From Pseudomonas entomophila L48 (GTDB lineage Bacteria > Pseudomonadota > Gammaproteobacteria > Pseudomonadales > Pseudomonadaceae): a DNA stretch of 64,000 nt. The notes under the pieces are model-generated. The model did no database searches and was not told where the DNA came from. It worked only from the letters and a program-made list of their open reading frames with translations. The position numbers and the translations under genes were made by a program. The first letter of the stretch is position 1; each line of letters begins with the position of its first letter. This document shows positions 43,684-53,110 of the stretch, piece by piece. Location: NCBI RefSeq assembly GCF_000026105.1, contig NC_008027.1, positions 5,414,501 to 5,478,500 of the forward strand, given 5' to 3'.

Positions 43684-44801
43684 GCGGGCTCCTGGAGAAT
43701 CACGTCGGCAGCGTGCTGCGGCATGCTGTACAGGTCGGCGCTGTCGGCGAAGGCCACGCCATTGCGCGACCAGGCGGCGCGCTGCGGGCCATCTTCGAGC
43801 ATGCGTTGCAGGTAGCGATTGAGCTGCTCCTGCTCGAATGGCTCGTCGAGTACCAGGCCGCTGTCGGCCTCGGCGATGTAGTGGGCGTAGCCGCACACCT
43901 TCGATACCAGAACCGGCAGGCCGGCGACCAGCGCCTCCAGCAGCACGGTGCCGGTGTTCTCGTTGTACGCGGGGTGAATCAGCAGGTCGGCGCCCAGCAG
44001 GAAGCGCGGGATGTCGCTGCGCCCCTTGAGGAACTGCACCTGGTCACCCAGGCCGAGCGCCGTGCTCTGCACCTGGAACAGCTTGGGGTCGTCCTGGCCG
44101 ATAACCATCAGTTTCGTGCGCTTGCGCAGGGCCGACGGCAGCGCGGCCAGGGCCTTGAGGCTGCGGTCCACCCCCTTGGTCTTGAAGCCCGAGCCAATCT
44201 GCACCAGCAACAGCTCGTCATCGGCCAGGCCGAATTCCTTGCGGAACTCGGCACGGATGGCGTCGGCATCGGCCGGGCGGCGGCGGTCGTGAGAGATACC
44301 TGGCGGCAGCAGGTGGAAGCGCGCCTCCGGGGTGCCGTAGTGCTTGATGAACAGCGGCTGCTGCACCTCGGAGATCATCAGGACCTCGGTGCGGGCATCC
44401 TTGGCGAACACCGCCCGTTCGTACTCGGCGAAATGGCGGTAGCGGCCCCAACGGCGGTACAGGCCACCGCGCAGGGTCTGGGCCTTGTCCTCGAAGCAGC
44501 CGTCGGCGGCGTAGTACACGTCCAGCCCAGGCATCTTGTTGAAGCCGACCAGGCGGTCGACCGGGCGCTTTGCCAAGTCCGCTTCCATCCAGGCGCTGAG
44601 CTTTTCGTTGCGGCGGTGGTTGAACAGCGCCTTGACCGGCGCCACCAGCACCTCGAAGCCCGGCGGGATGTCACCTTCCCAGATCAGCGTGTACACGCGG
44701 ATCTGGTGACCTCGCTGCTGGCACTCGAGGGCAATGCGCATGAAGTCGCGCTGCAGCCCGCCGAAAGGGAAATACTTGTAGAGCACAAAAGCCAGTTGCA
44801 T
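43680..44801 (-). CDS. waaG: LPS core glucosyltransferase I
   Basis: WaaG is a GT-B, family-4 glycosyltransferase that adds the first hexose to the outer part of the inner core. The protein from the ATG at 44801 is 373 residues, the usual length: MQLAFVLYKYFPFGGLQRDFMRIA, the donor-binding region IGSGFKTKGVDRSLKALAAL and ADLLIHPAYNENTGTVLLEALVAGLPVL. The ATG overlaps the waaC stop by 1 base (TGATG). A TTG directly upstream is not needed. Confidence 0.95.
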   Translation of the reverse strand: MQLAFVLYKYFPFGGLQRDFMRIALECQQRGHQIRVYTLIWEGDIPPGFEVLVAPVKALFNHRRNEKLSAWMEADLAKRPVDRLVGFNKMPGLDVYYAADGCFEDKAQTLRGGLYRRWGRYRHFAEYERAVFAKDARTEVLMISEVQQPLFIKHYGTPEARFHLLPPGISHDRRRPADADAIRAEFRKEFGLADDELLLVQIGSGFKTKGVDRSLKALAALPSALRKRTKLMVIGQDDPKLFQVQSTALGLGDQVQFLKGRSDIPRFLLGADLLIHPAYNENTGTVLLEALVAGLPVLVSKVCGYAHYIAEADSGLVLDEPFEQEQLNRYLQRMLEDGPQRAAWSRNGVAFADSADLYSMPQHAADVILQEPA

Positions 44802-45859
44802 CAACGAACATCCTCAGCCAGCAGCAGCGCGCTCAAGCGGCCCGCCACATGCTCGGGATTCAGGCGAGTGAAGCACAGCGGCCACTCGCGTTTGAGATCG
44901 AACCGGCGCAGGTCCTCGGCGCTCGGTTTGTAGGTGCACTTCTTCTGCAGGCACGGGGCGCAGGGGAAGTTGCTCGCCTGGTGGATCTGGGCGCGTCCGT
45001 AGGCGCCCGTCAAACCAGGGTTGGTAGGGCCGAACAGCGAGATGGTCGGCACATCCAGCGCCGCGGCCAGGTGGCCGAGGCCGGTGTCCACGGCCACGCA
45101 GGCCTTGGCCGCCGCCAGCACACGGGCGACGCCCACCAGGTTCAACTTGGGGAGCACCTGGCAGTTGTTCAAGCCCTGGGCGATGCGCTCGGCACGGGCC
45201 TTCTCCGCCGGATTGCCCCAGGGCAGCATCACCTGCAGCTTGCGCCGGCCCATGCGCTCGGCCAGCTCGCGCCAGTAAGCTTCCGGCCAATGTTTGGTGG
45301 CCCAGGTGGTGCCGTGCAGGAACACCACATACGGCGCGGCGGGCGGCAGTTGCAGGCGGTTGAGATCAAGGCCGTAGTCACCCAGCCCTTCGGGCAGGTC
45401 ATAGGCCAGGGCCAGGGCGAACAGTTGGCGCACACGCTCCACGGCGTGCTGGCCAACGGCGACCGACAAGCGCCGGTCGTAGAAGCGGCTGGCCCAGCCT
45501 TCGCGGGCCGAGTAACGGTCCAGGCCGGCCACCGGCGCCTTGACGTAGCGGGTCAGCCAAGCCGACTTGACCAAGCCCTGGGCATCAATCACCAGGTCGT
45601 ACTTGTGCTCGCGCAAGCGTTGCTTGAACGCCTTCCACTCGCCGCTCTTGAGGGTCTGCCAGATGTTCTTGCGCCAGCGGCGGATCGCCACCGGGATCAC
45701 CCGGTCGACTGCTGGGTGCCAGCTCGGGATCTCGGCGAAGCCTTCTTCCACCACCCAGTCGAAACGAATGCCGGGAATGGCGTGGGCCGCATCGGTCAGC
45801 GCCGGCAGGGTGTGGATGACATCGCCCAGCGACGACGTCTTGATGATCAGGACCCGCAC
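44801..45859 (-). CDS. waaC: Heptosyltransferase I
   Basis: WaaC adds the first L,D-heptose to Kdo. The 352-residue GT-9 enzyme shows MRVLIIKTSSLGDVIHTLPALTDA, YVVFLHGTTWATKHWPE and VAVDTGLGHLAAALDVPTISLFGPTNP. The start is GTG at 45859, directly after the waaF TGA with no gap. Confidence 0.95.
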   Translation of the reverse strand: MRVLIIKTSSLGDVIHTLPALTDAAHAIPGIRFDWVVEEGFAEIPSWHPAVDRVIPVAIRRWRKNIWQTLKSGEWKAFKQRLREHKYDLVIDAQGLVKSAWLTRYVKAPVAGLDRYSAREGWASRFYDRRLSVAVGQHAVERVRQLFALALAYDLPEGLGDYGLDLNRLQLPPAAPYVVFLHGTTWATKHWPEAYWRELAERMGRRKLQVMLPWGNPAEKARAERIAQGLNNCQVLPKLNLVGVARVLAAAKACVAVDTGLGHLAAALDVPTISLFGPTNPGLTGAYGRAQIHQASNFPCAPCLQKKCTYKPSAEDLRRFDLKREWPLCFTRLNPEHVAGRLSALLLAEDVR

Positions 45860-46909
45860 TCAGTCGACCTCGGCCACGGTATCGATCAGGTTCGGCCCGC
45901 CCAGGCTGTGCAGGGCTGCGATGACCTTTTCAGGCTCCAGCAGGCGCAGGCAGTTGTAGTGGCCGAAACGGCAGGTACGGTCGAAGCAGGGGCTGCACTC
46001 GATGCCCGTGCGCACGATCTCGACCTGGTCAGCCAACGGCGGGGTGAAGCCGGGTGAAGTGGAGCCGTACACCGCCACCAACGGGCGGTTCAGCGCAGCG
46101 GCCACGTGCATCAGGCCGGAGTCGTTGGAAACCACCGCGTTGGCGCAGGACATCAAGTCGATGGCCTCGGCCAGCGAGGTTTCGCCGGCCAGGTTATACG
46201 ATTCTTCCCGGAAACCCGGGATCAGGCGGTCGCGAATCTGCTCGCCCACGGCGTGGTCGTTCTTCGAACCGAACAGCCACACCTGCCAGCCCTGGCGGAT
46301 CATCGCATCGGCCACTTGCGCGTAGTGCTCGGCCGGCCAGCGCTTGGCTTCGCCGAACTCGGCGCCGGGGCATAGGGCAAGCACCGGGCGGTCCATTTCC
46401 AGCTTGAACTTGGCCAGGGCCGCTTCGCGGCTCTGGGCTTCGATCTGCAGGGACGGACGCGGATACGGCTTGGGCAGCTCGGCGTCCGGCGCGTAGGCCA
46501 GGGCCATGAAGCGCTCGATCATCAGCGGGTAGCGCGCCTTGTCCAGCTTGCGCACGTCGTTGAGCAGCAGGTAGCGCATCTCGCCGCGCCAGCCGGTGCG
46601 TTTGGGGATGCCGGCGAAGTACGGCACCAGCGCCGACTTGAGCGAGTTGGGCAACAGGATCGCCTGGTCGTACTGGCCGGCCAGCGACTTGCCGATGCGC
46701 CGGCGCGTGGCCAGCTCCAGCGCGCCGTGGCCGAGCGGGAAGCTCAAGGCCTGGCGCACCTCGGGCATGCGCTCGAGGATCGGCCGGCTCCACTCGGGGG
46801 CCAGCACGTCGATCACACAATCGGGGTGCTGCTGTTTGAGGCACTGGAACAGGGTCTGCGCCATCACCATGTCGCCGACCCAGCTGGGGCCAATGATCAG
46901 TATTCTCAT
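45860..46909 (-). CDS. waaF: Heptosyltransferase II
   Basis: WaaF adds the second heptose. The 349-residue GT-9 enzyme has MRILIIGPSWVGDMVMAQTLFQ, LCPGAEFGEAKRWPAEHYAQVA and AVVSNDSGLMHVAAALNRPLVAVYGSTSP. It leads the waaF-C-G-P-kinase operon. ilvE, which I recall between waaF and glnE in P. aeruginosa, is not here: only a REP pair separates waaF from glnE. Confidence 0.95.
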   Translation of the reverse strand: MRILIIGPSWVGDMVMAQTLFQCLKQQHPDCVIDVLAPEWSRPILERMPEVRQALSFPLGHGALELATRRRIGKSLAGQYDQAILLPNSLKSALVPYFAGIPKRTGWRGEMRYLLLNDVRKLDKARYPLMIERFMALAYAPDAELPKPYPRPSLQIEAQSREAALAKFKLEMDRPVLALCPGAEFGEAKRWPAEHYAQVADAMIRQGWQVWLFGSKNDHAVGEQIRDRLIPGFREESYNLAGETSLAEAIDLMSCANAVVSNDSGLMHVAAALNRPLVAVYGSTSPGFTPPLADQVEIVRTGIECSPCFDRTCRFGHYNCLRLLEPEKVIAALHSLGGPNLIDTVAEVD

Positions 46910-47023
46910 GCGTTATCCAGAAACATTCGGGGAGGCTGCAGGCTGCGTTAAACCTGGCCTCCCCTCTTTATATTCAGGCTATGTGGCGGACAGTGTACCA
47001 CCGGTGGTGGAACATGGACCTTT

Positions 47024-47127
47024 GGGGCTGCTGCGCAGCCCTTTCGCGACGCAAGGCCGCTCCCACGCAGACCACGCCATACCTGTGGGAGCGGCCTTGT
47101 GCCGCGAAAGGGCCGCAAAGCGGCCCC
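47024..47127. repeat. Paired inverted REP elements
   Basis: Same subtype as 1740 and 4838: reverse copy (CTTTCGCGACGCAAGGCCGC, TCCCAC), a spacer, then forward copy (TGTGGGAGCGGCCTTGTGCC, GCGAAAGGGCCG), between the glnE 3' end and the waaF promoter. Confidence 0.8.
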
Positions 47128-47134
47128 GTCAATC

Positions 47135-50068
47135 TCAGGTCAAACCTAGCTGCCCCCAGATCCGCCGCACCTCGCGGCGCTCGTCGACGAACTGCGCCGC
47201 GTCAATCACCCCGGCCTGCTTCTGCAGGGCCTGGCGGTGCGAGGCCGAGCGGAACGCCTTGTACACCTCGCGCAGCAGCACGGCGTCAGTGGCGGGCATC
47301 AACCCGGCCTGCTCAAGCTCTTCGAGGATGCGGATGTTATCGGTCCAGCGCAGCAAGGCCGGGTGGTCGTGGGACCAGGCCAAAGCGGCGTATTGCACCA
47401 TAAATTCGATATCGACGATACCGCCGGCATCCTGCTTGATATCGAACGCCACGCCCGCGTCGAAGGCATTGGCCGCGGTACCGGCGGCGGTCGCCTTGGT
47501 GCCGAGGTTGTCGCGCATCTTGGCGCGCATGTCGCTGACTTCGCTGCGCAATTTGTCCAAGTCGCGGGCCTGGCCCAGCACCTTGGCGCGCACGCCCTCG
47601 AACGCCGTCGCCACCTGCGGGCAACCCACCAGCACCCGTGCTCGCACCAGGGCCTGGTGCTCCCAGGTCCAGGCTTCGTTCTGCTGGTAGCGCTCGAACG
47701 CGCCCAGCGAACTGACCAGCAGCCCCGAGGCGCCGGACGGGCGCAGGCGCATGTCTACATCATAGAGCTGGCCGGAGTTGGTCTGGGTGGTCAGCAGGTG
47801 GATGATGCGCTGGCCCAGGCGGGTGAAGAACTGCGCGCCGTCGATGGGCTTGGCACCGTCAGTCTCGGCATTAGGGTCGCCATCGTGGATGAACACCAGG
47901 TCCAGGTCCGAGCCATGGCCCAGTTCGAGGCCACCAACCTTGCCATAACCCACGATGATGAAACCCGGGTCGCACAGGCTACCGTCACTGCGCCTGGGCT
48001 GGCCATGACGGGCCGCCGTCTGGCGCCAGGCCAGGGCCAGCACCTGGTCGAGGATCGCCTCGGCGAGCCAGGTGAGGTAGTCGCTCACCTTCATCAGCGG
48101 CAGGTTGCCGGTGATCTCCGAAGCGGCCACCCGCAGGCTATGGGCCAGCTTGAAGTGGCGCAGGGCCTCCATCTGTTGTTCCAGGTCGTCCTCGGGAATG
48201 CGCGTCAGGCGTTCACGCAGTTCGGCGGCCAACTCTGGTGCCAGCGGCGGGCTGAACAGCCGGCCTTCGTTGAGCAGCTCGTCGAGCAGCAGCGGGTAGC
48301 GGGCGATCTGCTCGGCGATCCACGGGCTGGCCGCGCACAGGGTCAGCAAGCGGCGCAGCGCGCCCGGGTTTTCCGTCAGCAGCACAAGATAAGCAGAACG
48401 TCGCGCCACGGCCTCGACCAGCGGCAGCACTCGCTCCAGCACCAGGTCAGGGTTGTCATGCTCCACCGTCTGGGCCAGCAAACGTGGAATAAAGGCATCC
48501 AGGCGTTCACGGCCAATGCGCTGCATCGAACGCAACGAAGGGCTGACGCGCAAGGCGGTCAGGCGCCGCAACGCCTCGGCGGGCTGCTTGAAACCTGCCT
48601 CTTCCAATTGACGGCAGGCGGCCTCTTCATCCTGGGCCTGCTCCCAGAGCGGCGACCACTCGCCGCCCACCACCAGCTCGCCCTCGGCGTCGTCTTCGTC
48701 CGGGTCGGCGATCACCTGGCGGAAATGCCAGTCGACGCGGCCACGCCAGTGCATCAACTGTTCATGGAAGCTGGCCCAGTCGGCAAAGCCGAGCATATAG
48801 GCGATGCGCGCGCGGTCGGTCTCATCATCCGGCAGCATTTGCGTCTGACGGTCGGCAATGGCCTGGATAGCGTGCTCGGTGTAACGCAGGAACTCATAGC
48901 CTTCACGCAGCTCGGCGACCACCGCCGGTGGCAGGTAGCCCTGCCCTTCGAGCGTTGCCAGCACCTTGAGCAACGGCCGTTGCTGCAGGCTCAGGTCGCG
49001 ACCACCGTGGATCAGCTGGAAGGCCTGGGCGATGAACTCCACTTCGCGAATGCCACCGGCCCCCAGCTTGATGTTCTCGGCCATGCCCTTGCGCCGCACC
49101 TCCTGCTGGATCAGCTGCTTCATGGTGCGCAGCGCCTCGATGGCGGAGAAGTCCAGGTAGCGACGGTAGACGAACGGCCGCAGCATTTCCTGCAATTGGG
49201 CGCCGGCGGCCTGGTCGCCGGCCACGACCCGGGCCTTGATCATCGCGTAGCGCTCCCAGTCGCGCCCCTGGTCCTGGTAGTACTGCTCCAGGGCATTGAA
49301 GCTGAGCACCAACGCACCGGCCGAACCATAAGGGCGCAGGCGCATGTCGACGCGGAACACGAAGCCATCGACGGTGACCGGGTCGAGCGCCTTGATCAGA
49401 CGCTGGCCCAGGCGGGTGAAGAACTCCTGGTTGTCCAGCGAGCGTTTTACGCCCTCGGTTTCGCCGCCCTCGGGGAAAGCGAAGATCAGGTCGATGTCGG
49501 ACGACAGGTTGAGCTCCACCGCCCCCAGCTTGCCCATGCCCAGCACCACCATGTGCTGCGGCTCGCCGCTGCGGTTGCCGATGGGCGTGCCGAACTGCTG
49601 GCAGTGGCGCGGGTACAGCCATTGATAAGCTTCGTCGATGGCGGCGTCGGCCAGGTCGGACAGGTCGCGGCAGGTTTCCCCCAGCGCCGCCTGGCGGGTG
49701 ATGTCGCGCCAGATAATGCGCAACTGCTGGCGGTTGCGTTCGCGGCGCAGGTTGCGCGCCAGCTCGTCCTCGGTCTGCGCGGCCTGGGCGGCGGCATTGA
49801 CCTGCCCGCGCAACTCGCCGGGTGCGAACGGGCGATCCATCAGGCCACTGCCGAGCAACTCGAACAGCATGGCCGGCTCGCGCTGGGCCTGGGTCAGGAC
49901 GAAATCGCTGGCGCCAGCCACCTGGTCGAACTGCTGTCGATGCTCGGCGCTGCAGCTGTCCAGATTCAGGTCGGGATGGGCGGCCAGGGCATCGCGCAGA
50001 AACTGTTGGTTGCGGGTGACCAGCGGTTGGAGTGCGGCGGGCAGATCGAGCGGCAAAGGCAGGCGCAT
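47135..50068 (-). CDS. glnE: Bifunctional glutamine synthetase adenylyltransferase/deadenylase
   Basis: GlnE adds and removes AMP from glutamine synthetase in response to PII. The 977-residue protein has two nucleotidyltransferase domains: the N-terminal deadenylylase with LSSDIDLIFAFPEGGE, and the C-terminal adenylylase with GHGSDLDLVFIHDGDPNAE. Each is followed by a helical domain (GGIREVEFIAQAFQL and GGIVDIEFMVQYAAL). Length is normal. It is divergent from aceE across a 383-base region. The glnE-aceE pairing is also seen in other pseudomonads. Confidence 0.96.
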   Translation of the reverse strand: MRLPLPLDLPAALQPLVTRNQQFLRDALAAHPDLNLDSCSAEHRQQFDQVAGASDFVLTQAQREPAMLFELLGSGLMDRPFAPGELRGQVNAAAQAAQTEDELARNLRRERNRQQLRIIWRDITRQAALGETCRDLSDLADAAIDEAYQWLYPRHCQQFGTPIGNRSGEPQHMVVLGMGKLGAVELNLSSDIDLIFAFPEGGETEGVKRSLDNQEFFTRLGQRLIKALDPVTVDGFVFRVDMRLRPYGSAGALVLSFNALEQYYQDQGRDWERYAMIKARVVAGDQAAGAQLQEMLRPFVYRRYLDFSAIEALRTMKQLIQQEVRRKGMAENIKLGAGGIREVEFIAQAFQLIHGGRDLSLQQRPLLKVLATLEGQGYLPPAVVAELREGYEFLRYTEHAIQAIADRQTQMLPDDETDRARIAYMLGFADWASFHEQLMHWRGRVDWHFRQVIADPDEDDAEGELVVGGEWSPLWEQAQDEEAACRQLEEAGFKQPAEALRRLTALRVSPSLRSMQRIGRERLDAFIPRLLAQTVEHDNPDLVLERVLPLVEAVARRSAYLVLLTENPGALRRLLTLCAASPWIAEQIARYPLLLDELLNEGRLFSPPLAPELAAELRERLTRIPEDDLEQQMEALRHFKLAHSLRVAASEITGNLPLMKVSDYLTWLAEAILDQVLALAWRQTAARHGQPRRSDGSLCDPGFIIVGYGKVGGLELGHGSDLDLVFIHDGDPNAETDGAKPIDGAQFFTRLGQRIIHLLTTQTNSGQLYDVDMRLRPSGASGLLVSSLGAFERYQQNEAWTWEHQALVRARVLVGCPQVATAFEGVRAKVLGQARDLDKLRSEVSDMRAKMRDNLGTKATAAGTAANAFDAGVAFDIKQDAGGIVDIEFMVQYAALAWSHDHPALLRWTDNIRILEELEQAGLMPATDAVLLREVYKAFRSASHRQALQKQAGVIDAAQFVDERREVRRIWGQLGLT

Positions 50069-50253
50069 GGTCTATCCTTGATCGGCGTGAAAGTGAGGGG
50101 CGTGGGCGCTCAAAAGGAGGCCCGGCCACGGTTGGACTGTCATACAAAAGTTGGAAATAGCCGATAAAGCCGAAAATTTGGCAAAAAGCATCAAGAACCA
50201 CCTGATCGCGACACGCCACCAACCAACATGAACGTTTATCCTCACAACCCGGG

Positions 50254-50343
50254 ATGCGACAAACCGTCGCATTTGTGTAGTTTTACTACTACCCCGTAGG
50301 TGCAAAAGCATGAAATGCGAAAGCATTTGTAGTAAAACTACAC
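50254..50343. promoter_or_regulatory. Twin operator-like palindromes and hairpins in the glnE-aceE region
   Basis: GTGTAGTTTTACTAC (50275-50289) and its exact reverse complement GTAGTAAAACTACAC (50329-50343) each contain a GTAGT-N3-ACTAC palindrome, a layout typical of FadR-subfamily GntR operators. Their centres are 52 bp apart, about five helical turns. Between them is the hairpin AAATGC-GAAA-GCATTT (50313-50328), and before them ATGCGAC-N5-GTCGCAT (50254-50272). The rest of the 383-base gap holds no gene. Confidence 0.75.
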
Positions 50344-50451
50344 CGCGCCGGATGACTGTCCGGTAATCCAAGAATTCACGACGTCTGCCCATAAGGCCAG
50401 TCGCAAACTCAGGCCATCGATTCTGGTGGCCTTTCCGCCCTGGAGCAAGCC

Positions 50452-53097
50452 ATGCAAGACCTCGATCCAATCGAAACCCAGGAATGGCTGGATGCCCTGG
50501 AGTCGGTCCTCGACAAAGAAGGCGAAGACCGCGCTCATTACCTGATGACCCGTATGGGCGAGCTGGCCACCCGTAGTGGCTCCCAGCTGCCGTATGCCAT
50601 CACCACGCCGTACCGCAACACCATCCCTGTCACCCACGAAGCACGCATGCCTGGCGACCTGTTCATGGAACGCCGCATCCGCTCGATGGTGCGTTGGAAC
50701 GCCCTGGCCATGGTCATGCGCACCAACCTGAAAGACTCGGACCTGGGTGGCCACATCTCGAGCTTCGCCTCCAGCGCCACGCTGTACGACATCGGCTTCA
50801 ACTACTTCTTCCAGGCCCCGACCGACGAACACGGCGGCGACCTGATCTTCTTCCAGGGCCACGCTTCGCCAGGCGTCTACGCCCGCGCCTTCATGGAAGG
50901 CCGCATCAACGAAGACCAGATGAACAACTTCCGCCAGGAAGTGGACGGCAACGGCCTGTCTTCGTACCCGCACCCGTGGCTGATGCCTGACTTCTGGCAG
51001 TTCCCGACCGTATCGATGGGCCTGGGCCCGATCCAGGCGATCTACCAGGCACGCTTCATGAAGTACCTGGAAGCCCGTGGCTTCATCCCGGCCGGCAAGC
51101 AGAAGGTCTGGTGCTTCATGGGCGACGGCGAGTGCGACGAGCCGGAATCCCTGGGCGCGATCGCCCTGGCCGGCCGCGAGAAGCTGGACAACCTGATCTT
51201 CGTCATCAACTGCAACCTGCAGCGCCTCGACGGCCCGGTTCGCGGCAACGGCAAGATTATCCAGGAACTCGAAGGCGTGTTCCGCGGCGGTGGCTGGAAC
51301 GTCAACAAGGTGGTCTGGGGCCGCTTCTGGGACCCACTGCTGGCCAAGGACACCAACGGTGCCCTGCAGCGCCGCATGGACGAAGTCATCGACGGCGAGT
51401 ACCAGAACTACAAAGCCAAAGACGGCGCGTACGTTCGTGAAAACTTCTTCAATACTCCAGAGCTCAAGGCCATGGTCGAAGACCTGTCCGACGACGAGAT
51501 CTGGAAGCTCAACCGTGGCGGCCACGACCCCTACAAGGTCTACGCGGCGTACCACCAGGCTGTTAACCACAAAGAGCAGCCGACCGTCATCCTGGCCAAG
51601 ACCATCAAGGGTTACGGTACCGGTGCTGGCGAAGCCAAGAACACCGCGCACAATACAAAGAAAGTCGACGTCGACAGCCTGCGTCACTTCCGTGACCGCT
51701 TCGACATCCCGGTCAAGGATGCCGACCTTGAGAACCTGCCGTTCTTCAAGCCGGAAGAAGGCTCCGCCGAGGCCAAGTACCTGGCCGAGCGCCGTGCGGC
51801 CCTGGGCGGTTTCGTACCGCAGCGCCGTGCCAAGAGCTTCAGCGTCCCCACCCCGCCACTGGAAACGCTGAAAGCGATCCTGGACGGTTCGGGCGACCGC
51901 GAAATCTCCACCACCATGGCCTTCGTGCGCATCCTGGCGCAGCTGGTCAAGGACAAGGACATCGGCCAGCGCATCGTCCCGATCATCCCGGACGAAGCCC
52001 GTACCTTCGGTATGGAAGGCATGTTCCGCCAGCTGGGCATCTACTCGTCGGTCGGCCAGCTCTACGAGCCTGTTGATAAAGACCAGGTGATGTTCTACCG
52101 CGAAGACAAGAAGGGCCAGATCCTCGAAGAAGGCATCAACGAGGCCGGCGCCATGTCGTCGTTCATCGCTGCCGGTACTTCGTACAGCTGCCACAACCAG
52201 CCGATGCTGCCGTTCTACATCTTCTACTCGATGTTCGGCTTCCAGCGTATCGGCGACCTGGCCTGGGCCGCTGGCGACAGCCGCACCCGTGGCTTCCTGA
52301 TCGGCGGTACCGCCGGCCGTACCACCCTCAACGGTGAAGGCCTGCAGCACGAAGACGGTCACAGCCACATGATGGCGGGCACCATCCCGAACTGCCGCAC
52401 CTATGATCCGACCTACGGCTACGAGCTGGCGGTGATCATCCAGGACGGCATGAAGAAGATGACCGAAGAGCAACAGGACATCTTCTACTACATCACCGTG
52501 ATGAACGAGTCGTACCAGCAACCCGCCATGCCGGCCGGTGTCGAGGACGGCATCATCAAGGGCATGTACCTGCTCGAGGAAGACACCCGCGAAGCCGCGC
52601 ACCACGTACAGCTGATGGGCTCCGGCACCATCCTGCGCGAAGTCCGGGAAGCTGCGAAGATCCTGCGTGAAGAGTTCAACGTCGGCGCCGACGTGTGGAG
52701 CGTCACCAGCTTCAACGAACTGCGTCGCGACGGCCTGGCCGTGGAGCGTGCCAACCGCCTCAAGCCTGGCCAGAAGCCTCAGCAGACCTACGTCGAAGAG
52801 TGCCTTGCCGGCCGCAAGGGCCCGGTCATCGCCTCCACCGACTACATGAAGCTGTTCGCCGAGCAGATTCGCCAGTGGGTCCCGAGCAAAGAGTTCAAGG
52901 TCCTGGGTACCGACGGTTACGGTCGCAGCGACAGCCGCAAGAAGCTGCGTCACTTCTTCGAAGTCGACCGCCACTTCGTGGTGCTGGCTGCCCTGGAAGC
53001 CCTGGCTGACCGTGGCGAGATCGAACCCAAGGTTGTGGCTGACGCCATCGTCAAGTTCGGCATCGACCCGGACAAGCGCAACCCACTGGACTGCTGA
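50452..53097 (+). CDS. aceE: Pyruvate dehydrogenase E1 component (homodimeric)
   Basis: AceE is the thiamine-diphosphate-dependent decarboxylase of the pyruvate dehydrogenase complex. The 881-residue length fits the homodimeric E1p family. It shows GDGECDEPESLGAIALAGREKLDNLIFVINCN, the ThDP-binding GDG...N motif, and MMAGTIPNCRTYDPTYGYELAVI. GGAG lies about 8 bases before the ATG. It is followed after 13 bases by aceF. The upstream twin palindromes suggest control by a GntR-type repressor. Confidence 0.97.
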   Translation: MQDLDPIETQEWLDALESVLDKEGEDRAHYLMTRMGELATRSGSQLPYAITTPYRNTIPVTHEARMPGDLFMERRIRSMVRWNALAMVMRTNLKDSDLGGHISSFASSATLYDIGFNYFFQAPTDEHGGDLIFFQGHASPGVYARAFMEGRINEDQMNNFRQEVDGNGLSSYPHPWLMPDFWQFPTVSMGLGPIQAIYQARFMKYLEARGFIPAGKQKVWCFMGDGECDEPESLGAIALAGREKLDNLIFVINCNLQRLDGPVRGNGKIIQELEGVFRGGGWNVNKVVWGRFWDPLLAKDTNGALQRRMDEVIDGEYQNYKAKDGAYVRENFFNTPELKAMVEDLSDDEIWKLNRGGHDPYKVYAAYHQAVNHKEQPTVILAKTIKGYGTGAGEAKNTAHNTKKVDVDSLRHFRDRFDIPVKDADLENLPFFKPEEGSAEAKYLAERRAALGGFVPQRRAKSFSVPTPPLETLKAILDGSGDREISTTMAFVRILAQLVKDKDIGQRIVPIIPDEARTFGMEGMFRQLGIYSSVGQLYEPVDKDQVMFYREDKKGQILEEGINEAGAMSSFIAAGTSYSCHNQPMLPFYIFYSMFGFQRIGDLAWAAGDSRTRGFLIGGTAGRTTLNGEGLQHEDGHSHMMAGTIPNCRTYDPTYGYELAVIIQDGMKKMTEEQQDIFYYITVMNESYQQPAMPAGVEDGIIKGMYLLEEDTREAAHHVQLMGSGTILREVREAAKILREEFNVGADVWSVTSFNELRRDGLAVERANRLKPGQKPQQTYVEECLAGRKGPVIASTDYMKLFAEQIRQWVPSKEFKVLGTDGYGRSDSRKKLRHFFEVDRHFVVLAALEALADRGEIEPKVVADAIVKFGIDPDKRNPLDC

Positions 53098-53110
53098 GGA
53101 GTATTTTTAA

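Noticed and set aside
46910..47134. A missing or broken ilvE between waaF and glnE
   Set aside because: The gap holds only a REP pair and no gene remnant. Absence here probably reflects the normal P. putida gene order rather than a deletion.
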